Made by a program: the position numbers and the translations under genes. The notes beneath the pieces are model-generated. The model did no database searches. It had not been told where the DNA came from and saw nothing but the letters and a program-made list of their open reading frames with translations. 58,077 bases of DNA, taken from assembly GCA_964246975.1 (NCBI GenBank), contig CAXTSL010000002.1, forward strand, positions 1 through 58,077, written 5' to 3'. Positions 36,443 to 45,038 of this stretch are shown one piece after another (the stretch's first letter is position 1; the number at the start of each line of letters is the position of its first letter). Source of the stretch: Glacieibacterium sp964246975 (GTDB taxonomy: Bacteria > Pseudomonadota > Alphaproteobacteria > Sphingomonadales > Sphingomonadaceae).

Positions 36443-38038
36443 CTAGGCCGCGAACTGGTTCATCGTGTTGTGCGCGCCGCCCGCCTTGAGTGCCGCGTCG
36501 CCCGCGAAATACTCCTTGTGGTCGTCGCCGAGGTCCGAGCCGCTCATGTTCTGGTGTTTGACGCAGGCGATGCCCTGGCGGATTTCGGCGCGCTGGACGT
36601 TCTTGACATAGCCCAGCATCCCCGCTGCGCCGAAATACTCGCGCGCCAGATTGTCGGTCGACAGCGCCGCCGTGTGATAGGTCGGCAGCGTGATCAGGTG
36701 GTGGAAGATGCCCGCGCGTTTCGCGGCGTCGGACTGGAAGGTGCGGATGCGTTCGTCGGCCTCCAGCCCCAATTCGGTCGCGTCATAGTCGACGCTCATC
36801 AGCCGCGCGCGGTCGTAGGAACTGACGTCGGTGCCTGCCGCGACCCACGCGTCATAGACCTGCTGGCGGAAGTTGAGCGTCCAATTGAACGACGGCGAAT
36901 TGTTATAGACGAGCTTGGCATCGGGAACGACCGCGCGAATGCGATCGACCATGCTGGCGATCTGCTCGATATGCGGCTTCTCGGTCTCGATCCACAGCAG
37001 GTCGGCCCCGTTCTGGAGCGAAACGATGCAGTCGAGGACGCAGCGGTCGGCCCCCGTGCCTTCGCGGAACTGGAACAGGTTCGAGGGCAGGCGCTTGGGA
37101 CGCAGCAACTTGCCGTCGCGGTTGAGGATGACGTCGCCGTTCTTCGCGGTCGCGGGGTCGATCTCCTCGCAGTCGAGGAAGCCGTTATACTGGTCGCCGA
37201 TGTCGCCGGGGGCGTGGCTGACGGCGATCTGCTTGGTCAGCCCCGCGCCGAGCGAATCGGTGCGTGTCACGACGATGCCGTCGTCGATGCCGAGTTCGAG
37301 GAAGGCGTAGCGGCAGGCGCGGACCTTGGCGAGAAAGTCCTCGTGCGGAACGGTGACCTTGCCGTCCTGATGCCCGCACTGCTTCTCGTCGCTGACCTGA
37401 TTCTCGATCTGCAGCGCACACGCCCCCGCTTCGATCATCTTCTTGGCGAGAAGATACGTCGCCTCGGCGTTGCCGAAGCCGGCGTCGATGTCGGCGATGA
37501 CCGGCACGACGTGGGTCTGATAGTTCTCGACAAGGTTGAGCAGCCGCTTCTCCTCAATCTCGTTGCCCGCCGCGCGCGCCGCGTCGATGTCGCGGAACAT
37601 CATGCCCAGCTCGCGCGCGTCGGCTTGGCGCAGGAAGGTGTAGAGTTCGGCGATGAGCGCCGGGACGCTGGTCTTCTCGTGCATCGACTGGTCGGGCAGC
37701 GGCCCGAATTCGGAGCGCAACGCCGCGACCATCCAGCCCGACAGATAGAGGTAGCGGCCTTTGGTCGTGCCGAAATGCTTCTTGATCGAGATCAGCTTCT
37801 GCTGGCCGATGAAGCCGTGCCAGCAGCCGAGCGACTGGGTGTAGTTGGCCGGGTCGGCGTCGTACGCTGCCATGTCGGCGCGCATGATCTGCGCGGTATG
37901 GCGCGCGATGTCGAGGCCGGTCTGGAAGCGGTTCTGCAGCCGCATGCGTGCCACGGCTTCGGCACCGATGCCGTCCCAGGTTCCCGATTTCGCGGCGATG
38001 AGGTCGCCGACGGCGGCGATATGCTGCTGATACGACAT
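36443..38038 (-). CDS. aceA: Isocitrate lyase
   Basis: A 531-residue enzyme that splits isocitrate into glyoxylate and succinate, the first step of the glyoxylate shunt used for growth on acetate and fatty acids. The active-site loop KQCGHQ is at about residues 219-224, with the cysteine at 221. Other family blocks are LYLSGWMVAA, PVIADIDAGFGNAEATYLL, GACALQIENQ and LVYNNSPSFNWTL. It is of the long class (about 530 residues) seen in alphaproteobacteria. A promoter region shared with the divergent ScfR-type regulator lies at 38039-38341. AAGGG precedes ATG 38038. Confidence 0.96.
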   Translation of the reverse strand: MSYQQHIAAVGDLIAAKSGTWDGIGAEAVARMRLQNRFQTGLDIARHTAQIMRADMAAYDADPANYTQSLGCWHGFIGQQKLISIKKHFGTTKGRYLYLSGWMVAALRSEFGPLPDQSMHEKTSVPALIAELYTFLRQADARELGMMFRDIDAARAAGNEIEEKRLLNLVENYQTHVVPVIADIDAGFGNAEATYLLAKKMIEAGACALQIENQVSDEKQCGHQDGKVTVPHEDFLAKVRACRYAFLELGIDDGIVVTRTDSLGAGLTKQIAVSHAPGDIGDQYNGFLDCEEIDPATAKNGDVILNRDGKLLRPKRLPSNLFQFREGTGADRCVLDCIVSLQNGADLLWIETEKPHIEQIASMVDRIRAVVPDAKLVYNNSPSFNWTLNFRQQVYDAWVAAGTDVSSYDRARLMSVDYDATELGLEADERIRTFQSDAAKRAGIFHHLITLPTYHTAALSTDNLAREYFGAAGMLGYVKNVQRAEIRQGIACVKHQNMSGSDLGDDHKEYFAGDAALKAGGAHNTMNQFAA

Positions 38039-38341
38039 GGTGAACGCGCCCTTCGACTATGTGATGCGGCGGGGGGCGTGTCGCCTCTCCCGCCGATCCT
38101 CCCCGAAATCGATGTTTACTGCTTTGACGGGGGGTTGTTGCGGGGTCAATCGCGGGCTTGTCGAAATCGTGTCGAGATGTGTAGAAGCGGGTGGGCTGGG
38201 TTGTAGGATTGTGAAGATTTCGACGAAACTTATTCCCGTCATGCTGGCGCACGCCAGCATCCACCTGCCCGCGCGCGGAATGATGGATGCTGGCGTGCGC
38301 CAGCATGACGGCGTTGTTCGTGCTGCGCGCGCTGCACCCCG
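38039..38341. promoter_or_regulatory. Divergent control region between aceA and its probable regulator
   Basis: This 303-bp gap must hold the promoters of aceA (leftward) and the ScfR-type gene (rightward). Visible elements are an imperfect palindrome GTTTACTGCTTTGAC at 38114-38128, the only AT-richer patch and a candidate operator, and the large double palindrome at 38237-38310. No -35/-10 pair is convincing. Confidence 0.45.
38237..38310. repeat. REP-like double palindrome
   Basis: CGTCATGCTGGCGCACGCCA... (38237-38263) is inverted as TGGATGCTGGCGTGCGCCAG... (38284-38310). Each arm is itself a palindrome (ATGCTGGCG/CGCCAGCAT), so the element can form two small hairpins or one long stem. It begins 28 bp before the regulator's 5' flank. 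The sequence style matches dispersed intergenic repeats of sphingomonads; no second copy occurs in this window. Confidence 0.8.
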
Positions 38342-39733
38342 ATGACCCCCGACCGCAAACTCTTCGCCGGAGCCCGCCTGCGCCGCCTGCGCACCGCGCA
38401 GGGCCTGACCCAGACGCGCATGGCGGCCGACCTCGGCGTGTCGATCTCGTATCTCAATCTCATCGAGCGCAACCAGCGCCCGCTGACTGCGGCGTTCCTG
38501 CTCAAGCTTGCGGCGACCTACAACCTCGACCTGCGCCAGCTGACCGGCGACGACGGCGACGCGCTGGCGGGCGAACTGGCGCGGGTATTCGCCGAGCCCG
38601 CGCTGGCGGGCATCGAGGTCGGGCGTGCCGAACTCGCCGAGGTCGCCGCCGCGTCGCCGGGCGTCGCGCAGGCGCTGCTCCGCCTCCATGCGGCATTGGG
38701 CGGGCAGGCAGCGGCTCCGGACGAAGCCGGCCCGATCGAAGCCGTCACCGAATTCCTGCTCGACCGCCGCAATCACTTCCCCGACCTCGACGCCGGATGC
38801 GAGGCGCTGGCGGACGCGTTGCGGCTCGCGGCGGGCGATCTCGGCGCGGCCATCGCCGACCGGCTGCGCGTCCGCCACGGCCTGAGCGTCCGCCTGCTCC
38901 CGGCCAGCGTCATGCCCGACCTGCTGCGCCGCCTCGACCTCCACGCGCGCCAGCTCCAGCTGTCCGAATCGCTCGACGCCGCGTCGCGGACGTTCGCGCT
39001 GGCGGGGCAGCTGGCGACGAGCGAATTGGGCGGCGTCATCGACGCAATAGTTACCGGGGCCGGGCTGGCAGGCGAAGGTGCGCGCCGCCTCGCGGTCCAG
39101 TCGCTGGTAAATTACGCGGCCGCCGCGATCATGATGCCCTACGCACGCTTCCACGCCGCATGCGAGCAGCTCGCCTACGATGTCGAGCTGTTGCAGGCGC
39201 GTTTCGGCGCGGGATTCGAGCAAGTCGCGCACCGGCTGACGACGCTCCAGCGCCAAGGCTCACGCGGCGTGCCGTTCTTCCTGCTGCGCGTCGACCGCGC
39301 GGGGAACATCTCGAAGCGCTTCTCCGGTACGCGGAGCCAGCTGGCGTCGCGCGGCGGCGGCTGTCCGTTATGGACGCTGCACGCCGCTTTCGACCGCCCC
39401 GGCAGCATCGCGCGGCAGGTCGTCGAGACCGAGGACGGTGCGCGCTTCCTGACCGCGACGCGCACCGTGCGGACCTATGCGATGCCGTTCGGCCAGCCGC
39501 GCCCCGAGTTCGCGGTGTTGATCGGCTGCGCGGTCGAACACGCGCGTCCGCTCGCGTATGCGGCGGGGCTCGACCTCGACGGTTCGGGCGCGACGCCGAT
39601 CGGACTGGGTTGCACAAGCTGTCGCCGCGCGGCATGTCGCCAGCGCAGCCTGCCGCCACGGGGGAGCCGGCTGGTCGTCGACGAACGCACGCGCGGCATC
39701 ACGCCGTTCCGCTTTGCCCCGCCGGGAGAATGA
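38342..39733 (+). CDS. ScfR/RamB-type XRE regulator of acetate or short-chain fatty acid metabolism
   Basis: A 463-residue regulator. Residues about 8-62 are an XRE helix-turn-helix (GARLRRLRTAQGLTQTRMA, ISYLNLIERNQRPLTAAFLL). A long middle part resembles the IrrE/ImmA-like domain (NYAAAAIMMPYARFHAACEQ, FEQVAHRLTTLQRQGSRGVP), but the zinc-peptidase HExxH is not present. The end is the DUF2083 domain with cysteine cluster GCTSCRRAACR. Members such as RamB and ScfR/PrpC-type regulators control isocitrate lyase, malate synthase or propionate genes and may sense acyl-CoA. Its place between divergent aceA and co-directional aceB, which it overlaps in ATGA, makes it the likely regulator of both; activator or repressor is unknown. 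Confidence 0.9.
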   Translation: MTPDRKLFAGARLRRLRTAQGLTQTRMAADLGVSISYLNLIERNQRPLTAAFLLKLAATYNLDLRQLTGDDGDALAGELARVFAEPALAGIEVGRAELAEVAAASPGVAQALLRLHAALGGQAAAPDEAGPIEAVTEFLLDRRNHFPDLDAGCEALADALRLAAGDLGAAIADRLRVRHGLSVRLLPASVMPDLLRRLDLHARQLQLSESLDAASRTFALAGQLATSELGGVIDAIVTGAGLAGEGARRLAVQSLVNYAAAAIMMPYARFHAACEQLAYDVELLQARFGAGFEQVAHRLTTLQRQGSRGVPFFLLRVDRAGNISKRFSGTRSQLASRGGGCPLWTLHAAFDRPGSIARQVVETEDGARFLTATRTVRTYAMPFGQPRPEFAVLIGCAVEHARPLAYAAGLDLDGSGATPIGLGCTSCRRAACRQRSLPPRGSRLVVDERTRGITPFRFAPPGE

Positions 39734-41325
39734 GCATGTCGGTTCAGGGCGTCCAGATCACGGGAACTATGCGCCCCGGCTTCGAGACCATCCTGACCGA
39801 TGCGGCGCTGCTGTTCGTCGCCAATCTCCACCGCCTCTACGACCCGACGCGGCAGGCGCTGCTGCGCGCCCGCGAGCAGCGGCAGGACTGGTGGGACGCG
39901 GGCAACGCCATCGACTTCGCCCCCGAGACCTCGGCGGTGCGCGACGGGACATGGACGGTCGCCGGGTCGCCGCCCGACCTGCAGGATCGCCGCGTCGAGA
40001 TCACCGGGCCGGTCGACCGCAAGATGGTCATCAACGCGCTCAATTCGGGCGCGAAATGCTTCATGGCGGACTTCGAGGACGCCACCGCGCCGTCATGGGA
40101 GAACATGGTCGACGGCCAGGTCAATCTGCGCGACGCCGTCGCCGGGACCATCGCCTTCGAGGACAAGGGCAAGTCTTACGCCCTCAACGCCACGACCGCG
40201 ACGCTGATCGCCCGCCCGCGCGGCTGGCACCTCCCCGAGGCGCACATGATTGTCGACGGCGAGCCGGTGTCGGGGTCGTTGTTCGATTTCGGGCTGTATT
40301 TCTTCCACAACGCCCGCGCCTTGGTGGCGAAGGGCTCGGGGCCGTATTTGTACCTGCCCAAGCTCGAACATTATCTCGAGGCGCGGCTGTGGAACAACGT
40401 CTTCGTCTATGCTCAGTCGGTGCTCGGGCTGCCGGTGGGGACGATCAAGGGTACCGTGCTGATCGAGACTTTGCCCGGCGCGTTTATGGCGGACGAGATC
40501 CTCTACGAGCTACGCGACCATATCGCCGCGCTCAACTGCGGGCGCTGGGATTATATCTTCAGCTACATCAAATGCTTCCGCAGCAGCGCCGCGCATGTCC
40601 TGCCCGACCGCGCGGCGGTCAACATGACCGTGCCGTTCATGCGCGACTATGCGCTGCACGTCATCCGCACCTGCCACAAGCGCGGCGCGCACGCGATGGG
40701 CGGGATGAGCGCCTTCATCCCGGTCAAGGGCGACGACGCGGCGAACGAGCGCGCCTTCGCGGCAGTGCGCGCCGACAAGGAGCGCGAAGCGGGCTTCGGC
40801 CATGACGGCACCTGGGTCGCGCACCCGGGCCTCGTCGGCGTCGCGATGGCGGTGTTCGACGCCGCGATGCCGGGGCCGAACCAGCTTGCCAAAATCCCCG
40901 AAGGCCACGCCACCGCCGCCGACCTGACCGCCGCGCCGCCGGGGCCCAAGTCGCTCGCCGGACTGATCAGCAACGTCAACGTCGGCATCGGCTATATCGC
41001 GTCGTGGCTGCGCGGGCAGGGGGCGGCACCGCTCCACAACCTGATGGAAGACGCCGCGACCGCCGAGATCAGCCGCACGCAGGTCTGGCAATGGCGTACG
41101 ACGCACACGACGCTCGACAGCGGCGAGGTGGTCGATGCGGCGCTGATCGAGCGGACGATCGCCGAACAGCTCGACGTGTGGGAGGCGGCGGTCGGCGGCA
41201 ACTACTTCGCGGCGGGCAAGTACCGCGAGGCCGCCGAGGTGTTCCGCGAACTGGTGCTGGCGGACGCGCTCGAACCCTTCCTGACGCTCCCGGCGTACGC
41301 GCATTATTTCGCGCGGGCGGCGTAA
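39730..41325 (+). CDS. aceB: Malate synthase A
   Basis: A 531-residue enzyme that condenses glyoxylate with acetyl-CoA to malate, completing the glyoxylate shunt. Active-site segments are CFMADFEDATAPSWENMVDG, IARPRGWHLPEAH (catalytic arginine), LIETLPGAFMADEILYEL and CGRWDYIFSYIKCF. The acetyl-CoA/aspartate region GMSAFIPVKGDD and the C-terminal plug LMEDAATAEISRTQVWQW are normal. It overlaps the regulator gene in ATGA at 39730-39733, so the two are co-translated; aceA is on the other strand beyond the regulator. No sign of truncation. Confidence 0.97.
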   Translation: MSMSVQGVQITGTMRPGFETILTDAALLFVANLHRLYDPTRQALLRAREQRQDWWDAGNAIDFAPETSAVRDGTWTVAGSPPDLQDRRVEITGPVDRKMVINALNSGAKCFMADFEDATAPSWENMVDGQVNLRDAVAGTIAFEDKGKSYALNATTATLIARPRGWHLPEAHMIVDGEPVSGSLFDFGLYFFHNARALVAKGSGPYLYLPKLEHYLEARLWNNVFVYAQSVLGLPVGTIKGTVLIETLPGAFMADEILYELRDHIAALNCGRWDYIFSYIKCFRSSAAHVLPDRAAVNMTVPFMRDYALHVIRTCHKRGAHAMGGMSAFIPVKGDDAANERAFAAVRADKEREAGFGHDGTWVAHPGLVGVAMAVFDAAMPGPNQLAKIPEGHATAADLTAAPPGPKSLAGLISNVNVGIGYIASWLRGQGAAPLHNLMEDAATAEISRTQVWQWRTTHTTLDSGEVVDAALIERTIAEQLDVWEAAVGGNYFAAGKYREAAEVFRELVLADALEPFLTLPAYAHYFARAA

Positions 41326-41358
41326 CAATCCGACTGTGAGCGAAATCTGCCTATGGTA

Positions 41359-41745
41359 TCAATAGGCGAGCGGATGGTCGATCAGCTGTCTGTCGCGCGT
41401 CAACAGGCGCAGGCCCTCCTCCTGCGCCTGCACGAGGAGGAGTTCATCGAAGGGGTCCTTGTGCGTTGGAGGTTCGGTGAGCGATGACGCCGCGTGTCGC
41501 GCAGTCAGGGCCACGACGCGCCACCCCGCCGCGTCCGCAAAGGACAGCAGCCGGTCTGGCGCGATGATGCCCTTGCGGTCGCCCGAAGCGTGATAGCTTT
41601 GCCACTTGAGCCGCGCTTCCCAGATCGAGACGGCAGACACGGCGACTACCTCAGCGCCCAAAATCGCCGCGCGCTCGGCGGGCTTCAGATCGGCTTCACC
41701 CGCCGCCGCCCATATCGCGATATGCGTGTCGAGCAGCAGTCTCAA
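41359..41745 (-). CDS. PIN-domain toxin of a type II toxin-antitoxin pair (VapC-like)
   Basis: A 128-residue PIN-domain ribonuclease. The metal-binding acids are D6 in LLLDTHIAIW, E43 in SIWEARLK, and D97/D100 in HKDPFDELLL; RLLTRDRQLIDHPL is the usual end. The 'DTHIAIW' start is typical of the PhoH/YefM-linked subgroup. It overlaps the upstream antitoxin gene by 4 bp. The pair lies between aceB and hydroxybutyrate dehydrogenase on the opposite strand to aceB. Codon use is less biased than in neighbours, consistent with acquisition. Confidence 0.9.
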   Translation of the reverse strand: MRLLLDTHIAIWAAAGEADLKPAERAAILGAEVVAVSAVSIWEARLKWQSYHASGDRKGIIAPDRLLSFADAAGWRVVALTARHAASSLTEPPTHKDPFDELLLVQAQEEGLRLLTRDRQLIDHPLAY

Positions 41746-41999
41746 TCTTCAAGTCCGAGAACGCGGCGGCTGAACGCCGGATCGTTGAACTCCTCGAACC
41801 AATCGGATCCGGCGCTGACGATCCCCAATTCCTTGCGAATTTCTGCGGCGCGCTCCCACGTGAACGGCATTTTCTGTGTTGCCGGAATCAGTTCGACAAA
41901 GGGCTTGCCGTGCTTGGTTACCACGACACGCTCGCCTTTTACCGCTGCGTCGGCGGCTTCGGTAAAGCGCGCCTTCACCTCGCGAACTGAAAATTGCAC
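41742..41999 (-). CDS. Phd/YefM-family antitoxin
   Basis: An 85-residue antitoxin. The N-terminal Phd/YefM DNA-binding part is QFSVREVKARFTEAADAAVK, followed by the typical GERVVVTKHGKPFVELIPA. The C-terminal 35 residues (DWFEEFNDPAFSRRVLG) would wrap the toxin. As in related systems it should neutralise the PIN toxin and repress the operon. It is encoded first, overlapping the toxin by 4 bp. Confidence 0.9.
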   Translation of the reverse strand: MQFSVREVKARFTEAADAAVKGERVVVTKHGKPFVELIPATQKMPFTWERAAEIRKELGIVSAGSDWFEEFNDPAFSRRVLGLED

Positions 42000-42057
42000 G
42001 GCACGACTCCAAAAGTGACCACTTGAGACTACATTGCTTCTGTGTCCGGCGCAACGC

Positions 42058-42846
42058 CTACTGCATGAACCAGCCGTGGCTCACCACGATGCTCTGACCG
42101 GTCAGCGCGTTGGTCGGGAAGCCCGCGAGGAACACCGCCGTGCGCGCCACGTCGTCGACGGTGGTGAATTCGCCGTCGACGGTTTCCTTGAGCATCACGT
42201 CCTTGATCACCGCGTCCTCGCTGATGCCGAGCGCCTTTGCCTGCTCGGGGATCTGCTTCTCGACCAAAGGCGTGCGGACGAAGCCGGGGCAGATGACGTT
42301 GGCGCGGACGCCGTGCGCGGCCCCCTCCTTGGCGACGACCTTGGCGAGGCCGACGAGGCCGTGCTTGGCGGTGACGTAGGGGGCCTTGAGCTTCGACGCC
42401 TCCTTGCTGTGCACCGACCCCATATAGATGACACTGCCGCCGCGCCCCTGCGCGTACATGTGCCTGAGGCAGGCGCGGGTGGTCAGGAACGCGCCGTCGA
42501 GATGGATCGCCAGCAGCTTCTTCCAGTCGGCGAACTTGTAGGTGTCGACCGGGCCGACGATCTGGATGCCGGCGTTCGAGACGAGGATGTCGATGCCGCC
42601 GAACTTCGCCGCAACCGCCTCGATGCCGGCATCGACCTGATCCTCCTGCGTCACGTCCATCGCGACCCCCATCGCGCGTTCGCCGCCGGGGTCGAATTCG
42701 AGCGCGGTCGCATTGGCGGCGTCGATGTTGAGGTCGGCGATCGCGACCTTGGCACCGTTGGCGAGAAACTCCCTGGCGATGTCCTTGCCGATGCCGCTGG
42801 CGGCACCGGTAACGACGGCGACCTTGTCCTGGAGCGGGAGCGTCAT
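42058..42846 (-). CDS. bdhA: 3-hydroxybutyrate dehydrogenase
   Basis: A 262-residue short-chain dehydrogenase converting 3-hydroxybutyrate to acetoacetate with NAD, a step in use of poly-hydroxybutyrate. The nucleotide motif GAASGIG is at residues 14-20 and the catalytic residues are S144, Y157 and K161 (SVHSKEASKLKAPYVTAKH). The C-terminus GQSIVVSHGWFMQ, with the final glutamine, is characteristic of BdhA. The HLDGAFLTTRACLRHMY and KQIPEQAKALGIS segments also fit. It is the last gene of a likely operon with patatin (4-bp overlap) and the CMD-like gene. Confidence 0.93.
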   Translation of the reverse strand: MTLPLQDKVAVVTGAASGIGKDIAREFLANGAKVAIADLNIDAANATALEFDPGGERAMGVAMDVTQEDQVDAGIEAVAAKFGGIDILVSNAGIQIVGPVDTYKFADWKKLLAIHLDGAFLTTRACLRHMYAQGRGGSVIYMGSVHSKEASKLKAPYVTAKHGLVGLAKVVAKEGAAHGVRANVICPGFVRTPLVEKQIPEQAKALGISEDAVIKDVMLKETVDGEFTTVDDVARTAVFLAGFPTNALTGQSIVVSHGWFMQ

Positions 42847-44066
42847 GCGGGGTCCTTCATGGCTTTGGCGGGGTGGTCGGGTTCGTCGGCGGGCCGGGTG
42901 AAATCATAGACATTGACCCCCGACGGTTCGGCGGGCGGCGTCAGCGTCTCGGGGTGGTCGAGCGTCCGGTTCGCGTCGCGCTTCCCGGCCTGCCAATGGT
43001 CCTCCATCGTCGCGCGCGAGAAATCATAGTCCTTCGACTGGCCTTCGTAGGCGGGGGCGCGGTAGATCAGCTGGACGATGTTGAACACCGCCGGGTCCGA
43101 CGCCTTGGCGAGCAACATGGCCTCGTCGGACTCGACCAGCTCGGGCGGCATGCGCTCGAGCAGCGCGTTGAACGCCGCGCGGAGCTTCTGCGTGCGCCTG
43201 AACGCGTCGGTGGCGGCGCGTGTCCGGCTCGAATACTGGATGTCCTTCATGCGCACTGCGACGTCGCCGAGGGTCTGCGGGGCGCTTCCGCGCGCGCTCC
43301 ACAGATCGACCTGGAGCACCAGCGTGTCGAGGTCGGACCCCGCCGACAGCACCCAGTCGAGCGGTGTGTTCGACACCATGCCGCCGTCCCAATACAGCTC
43401 GCCGTCGATCTCGACTGCCGGGAAGGCGGGGGGCAGCGCGCCGCTCGCCATGATGTGTTCGGCGCGGATCGTGTCGGTGGCGTTGTCGAAATAGGCGAAA
43501 TTGCCGGTGCGGACGTTGACCGCGCCGACGCTGAACCGGATCTCCCTGCGGTTGATCCGGTCGAAGTCGATCAGCCCTTCGAGCGTCGTCTTGAGCGCGG
43601 TCGTGTCGTACCAGCTCGTCGCCGCCGCACCGCCGCCGTGGAGCCATGTCGGCGGCGGGAAGCGCGGCGTGAAGAAGCCCGCAACGCCGTTGACCAGCAC
43701 GTCGCCAGCCGCGAACTGGTTGATCGCGCCGCGTGCCGACTCGTGCTGGAACAGCGGTGTCCAGAAGCTGCTCAGCCCCGACTTGCCCGCGCTGACGAGG
43801 TCCCAGAAGGCACGGAGCTTGGACACGCGATCCTCGGGCGCATTGCCCGCAATGATCGCGCTGTTGATCGCGCCGATCGAGATGCCCGCGATCCACGTCG
43901 GCTCGATGCCGCGCGCCTGCAACGACTCATAGACCCCCGCCTGATACGACCCCAACGCCCCGCCGCCCTGCAGCAGCAGCGCGATGCTCTCGAACGCCGT
44001 AGCACAGGGCTTGGGCGGCTCAGGCGCGGCAGCGGTGGCCTTACTCACGCTCGGGGACCGGGACAT
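42843..44066 (-). CDS. Patatin-like phospholipase with DUF3734 tail
   Basis: A 407-residue patatin-fold lipase. The oxyanion loop is LLQGGGALGSYQAGVYESL, the nucleophile S63 sits in GISIG (61-65), and the dyad aspartate is D227 in YWDGGMVSNTPL. The C-terminal part (RAPAYEGQSKDYDFSRATME, HWQAGKRDANRTLDHPE) is the DUF3734 extension often seen in alpha- and betaproteobacterial members next to bdhA, where a PHB depolymerase-like role has been suggested. No signal peptide. The start is ATG 44066, which overlaps the CMD gene by 26 bp; GTG 44048 is an alternative giving an 8-bp overlap. The stop overlaps bdhA by 4 bp. Confidence 0.92.
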   Translation of the reverse strand: MSRSPSVSKATAAAPEPPKPCATAFESIALLLQGGGALGSYQAGVYESLQARGIEPTWIAGISIGAINSAIIAGNAPEDRVSKLRAFWDLVSAGKSGLSSFWTPLFQHESARGAINQFAAGDVLVNGVAGFFTPRFPPPTWLHGGGAAATSWYDTTALKTTLEGLIDFDRINRREIRFSVGAVNVRTGNFAYFDNATDTIRAEHIMASGALPPAFPAVEIDGELYWDGGMVSNTPLDWVLSAGSDLDTLVLQVDLWSARGSAPQTLGDVAVRMKDIQYSSRTRAATDAFRRTQKLRAAFNALLERMPPELVESDEAMLLAKASDPAVFNIVQLIYRAPAYEGQSKDYDFSRATMEDHWQAGKRDANRTLDHPETLTPPAEPSGVNVYDFTRPADEPDHPAKAMKDPA

Positions 44067-44607
44067 TGAAGCCGTTCAAGGTCGTCGACACCATCGCGTA
44101 GAGGCCGACGAGGTAGATCATCTCGTTGACGCCGTGCTGGCCGAAGGTCGCAACGGCGAGGCGGTAGATCGGCTCGGGCAGCGTGCCGCCGCGCACCAAC
44201 GCGAAGGCAAGGTCGAAGGCGATGCTTTCCTCGGCGCTGAGGTCGGTCGGCTTGAGGTCGGCGGTGATCGTCGCGAGGCGCTCGGCCGACATGCCTTCCT
44301 TCTCGGCAACGGCGATATGGGCATAGATCTCGTAGGCTGCGTCGAAGCGCGCGCCGACGACGAGGATGACGATCTGACGGATCGGATCGGGCAACGACGC
44401 CTGCGCGGTCATCGCGAGCGTCAGGTCCCAGATCGCCTTGCCGATGACCGGTTCGTGGAGCCACGGGTTCCACGGCCCCATCAGCGCGCCGTCGTCGCGC
44501 TCGACCTTGAAGGCGTTGAAGTTGCTGGCGATGCCTTTGCGCATTTCGTCGTAGAGCGGGCGCTGCTCGGCGGTCAGTGCGGCGGGCGAGATCAGCGGCA
44601 GGCGCAT
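44041..44607 (-). CDS. Carboxymuconolactone decarboxylase/AhpD-like protein
   Basis: A 188-residue all-helical CMD-family protein. The core is LAMTAQASLPDPIRQIVILV followed by VGARFDAAYEIYAHIAVAEK, with the conserved glutamate and histidine. The CxxC pair of peroxidase-type AhpD is absent, so it is not a thiol peroxidase; a decarboxylase- or lactone-type role is possible but unproven. The first gene of the patatin-bdhA run, with AGGAG before ATG 44607. The promoter should lie within the 745-bp gap upstream. Confidence 0.88.
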   Translation of the reverse strand: MRLPLISPAALTAEQRPLYDEMRKGIASNFNAFKVERDDGALMGPWNPWLHEPVIGKAIWDLTLAMTAQASLPDPIRQIVILVVGARFDAAYEIYAHIAVAEKEGMSAERLATITADLKPTDLSAEESIAFDLAFALVRGGTLPEPIYRLAVATFGQHGVNEMIYLVGLYAMVSTTLNGFNVPVPERE

Positions 44608-44730
44608 GCTTAGCTCCTCGGCGGCAACGGATGTTCGACGATCAGTCGACGACCGTTACACTTCGCAGGGATCGAGGTTCCCATATTTTGCTGCGGCGCA
44701 CAATTTTCCCCCTCCCCTCCCCGCGAAGCG

Positions 44731-44816
44731 GAGAGAGGGGAGGGTCGGGGTGGGGAGTGCTGCCACGCGACGCAGACTCCGAGGCGATACTCCCCACCCC
44801 GACCCTCCCCTCTCTC
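44731..44816. repeat. 28-bp perfect inverted repeat, G-rich arms
   Basis: The arm 44731-44758 (GAGAGAGGGGAGGGTCGGGG...) is exactly the reverse complement of 44789-44816, with a 30-nt spacer. Outer flanks (CCCCTCCCC... and ...GGGAGGGGAGG) extend the symmetry imperfectly to about 44709-44848. As RNA it would form a long stem; as DNA the arms are G-quadruplex-prone. Confidence 0.9.
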
Positions 44817-44834
44817 GGTTCGCAAGCGCTCACC

Positions 44835-44908
44835 GGGAGGGGAGGGGGAAGAGGGAGGGAGGGAGGGAGGGAGGGAAGGAGAGAGGGAGAGAGGGAAGGG
44901 GGAGAAAA
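44835..44908 (+). repeat. Pure purine tract with GGGA repeats
   Basis: 74 consecutive purines, including at least seven tandem GGGA units from about 44850. Such tracts can form G-quadruplex or triplex (H-DNA) structures and vary in length by slippage. Confidence 0.9.
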
Positions 44909-45038
44909 TGGACGCCGGACACGTTCGATTTCCCGCTAACGGCGATGCCGTCCGGGTCGGGCCGTGTCGGGGTCTTCGCCGTCGCTGCCGGTCTGCTGGT
45001 TCGGCGGGGACTTCGGAAGGCCTGAAGATCGTGCGGCG

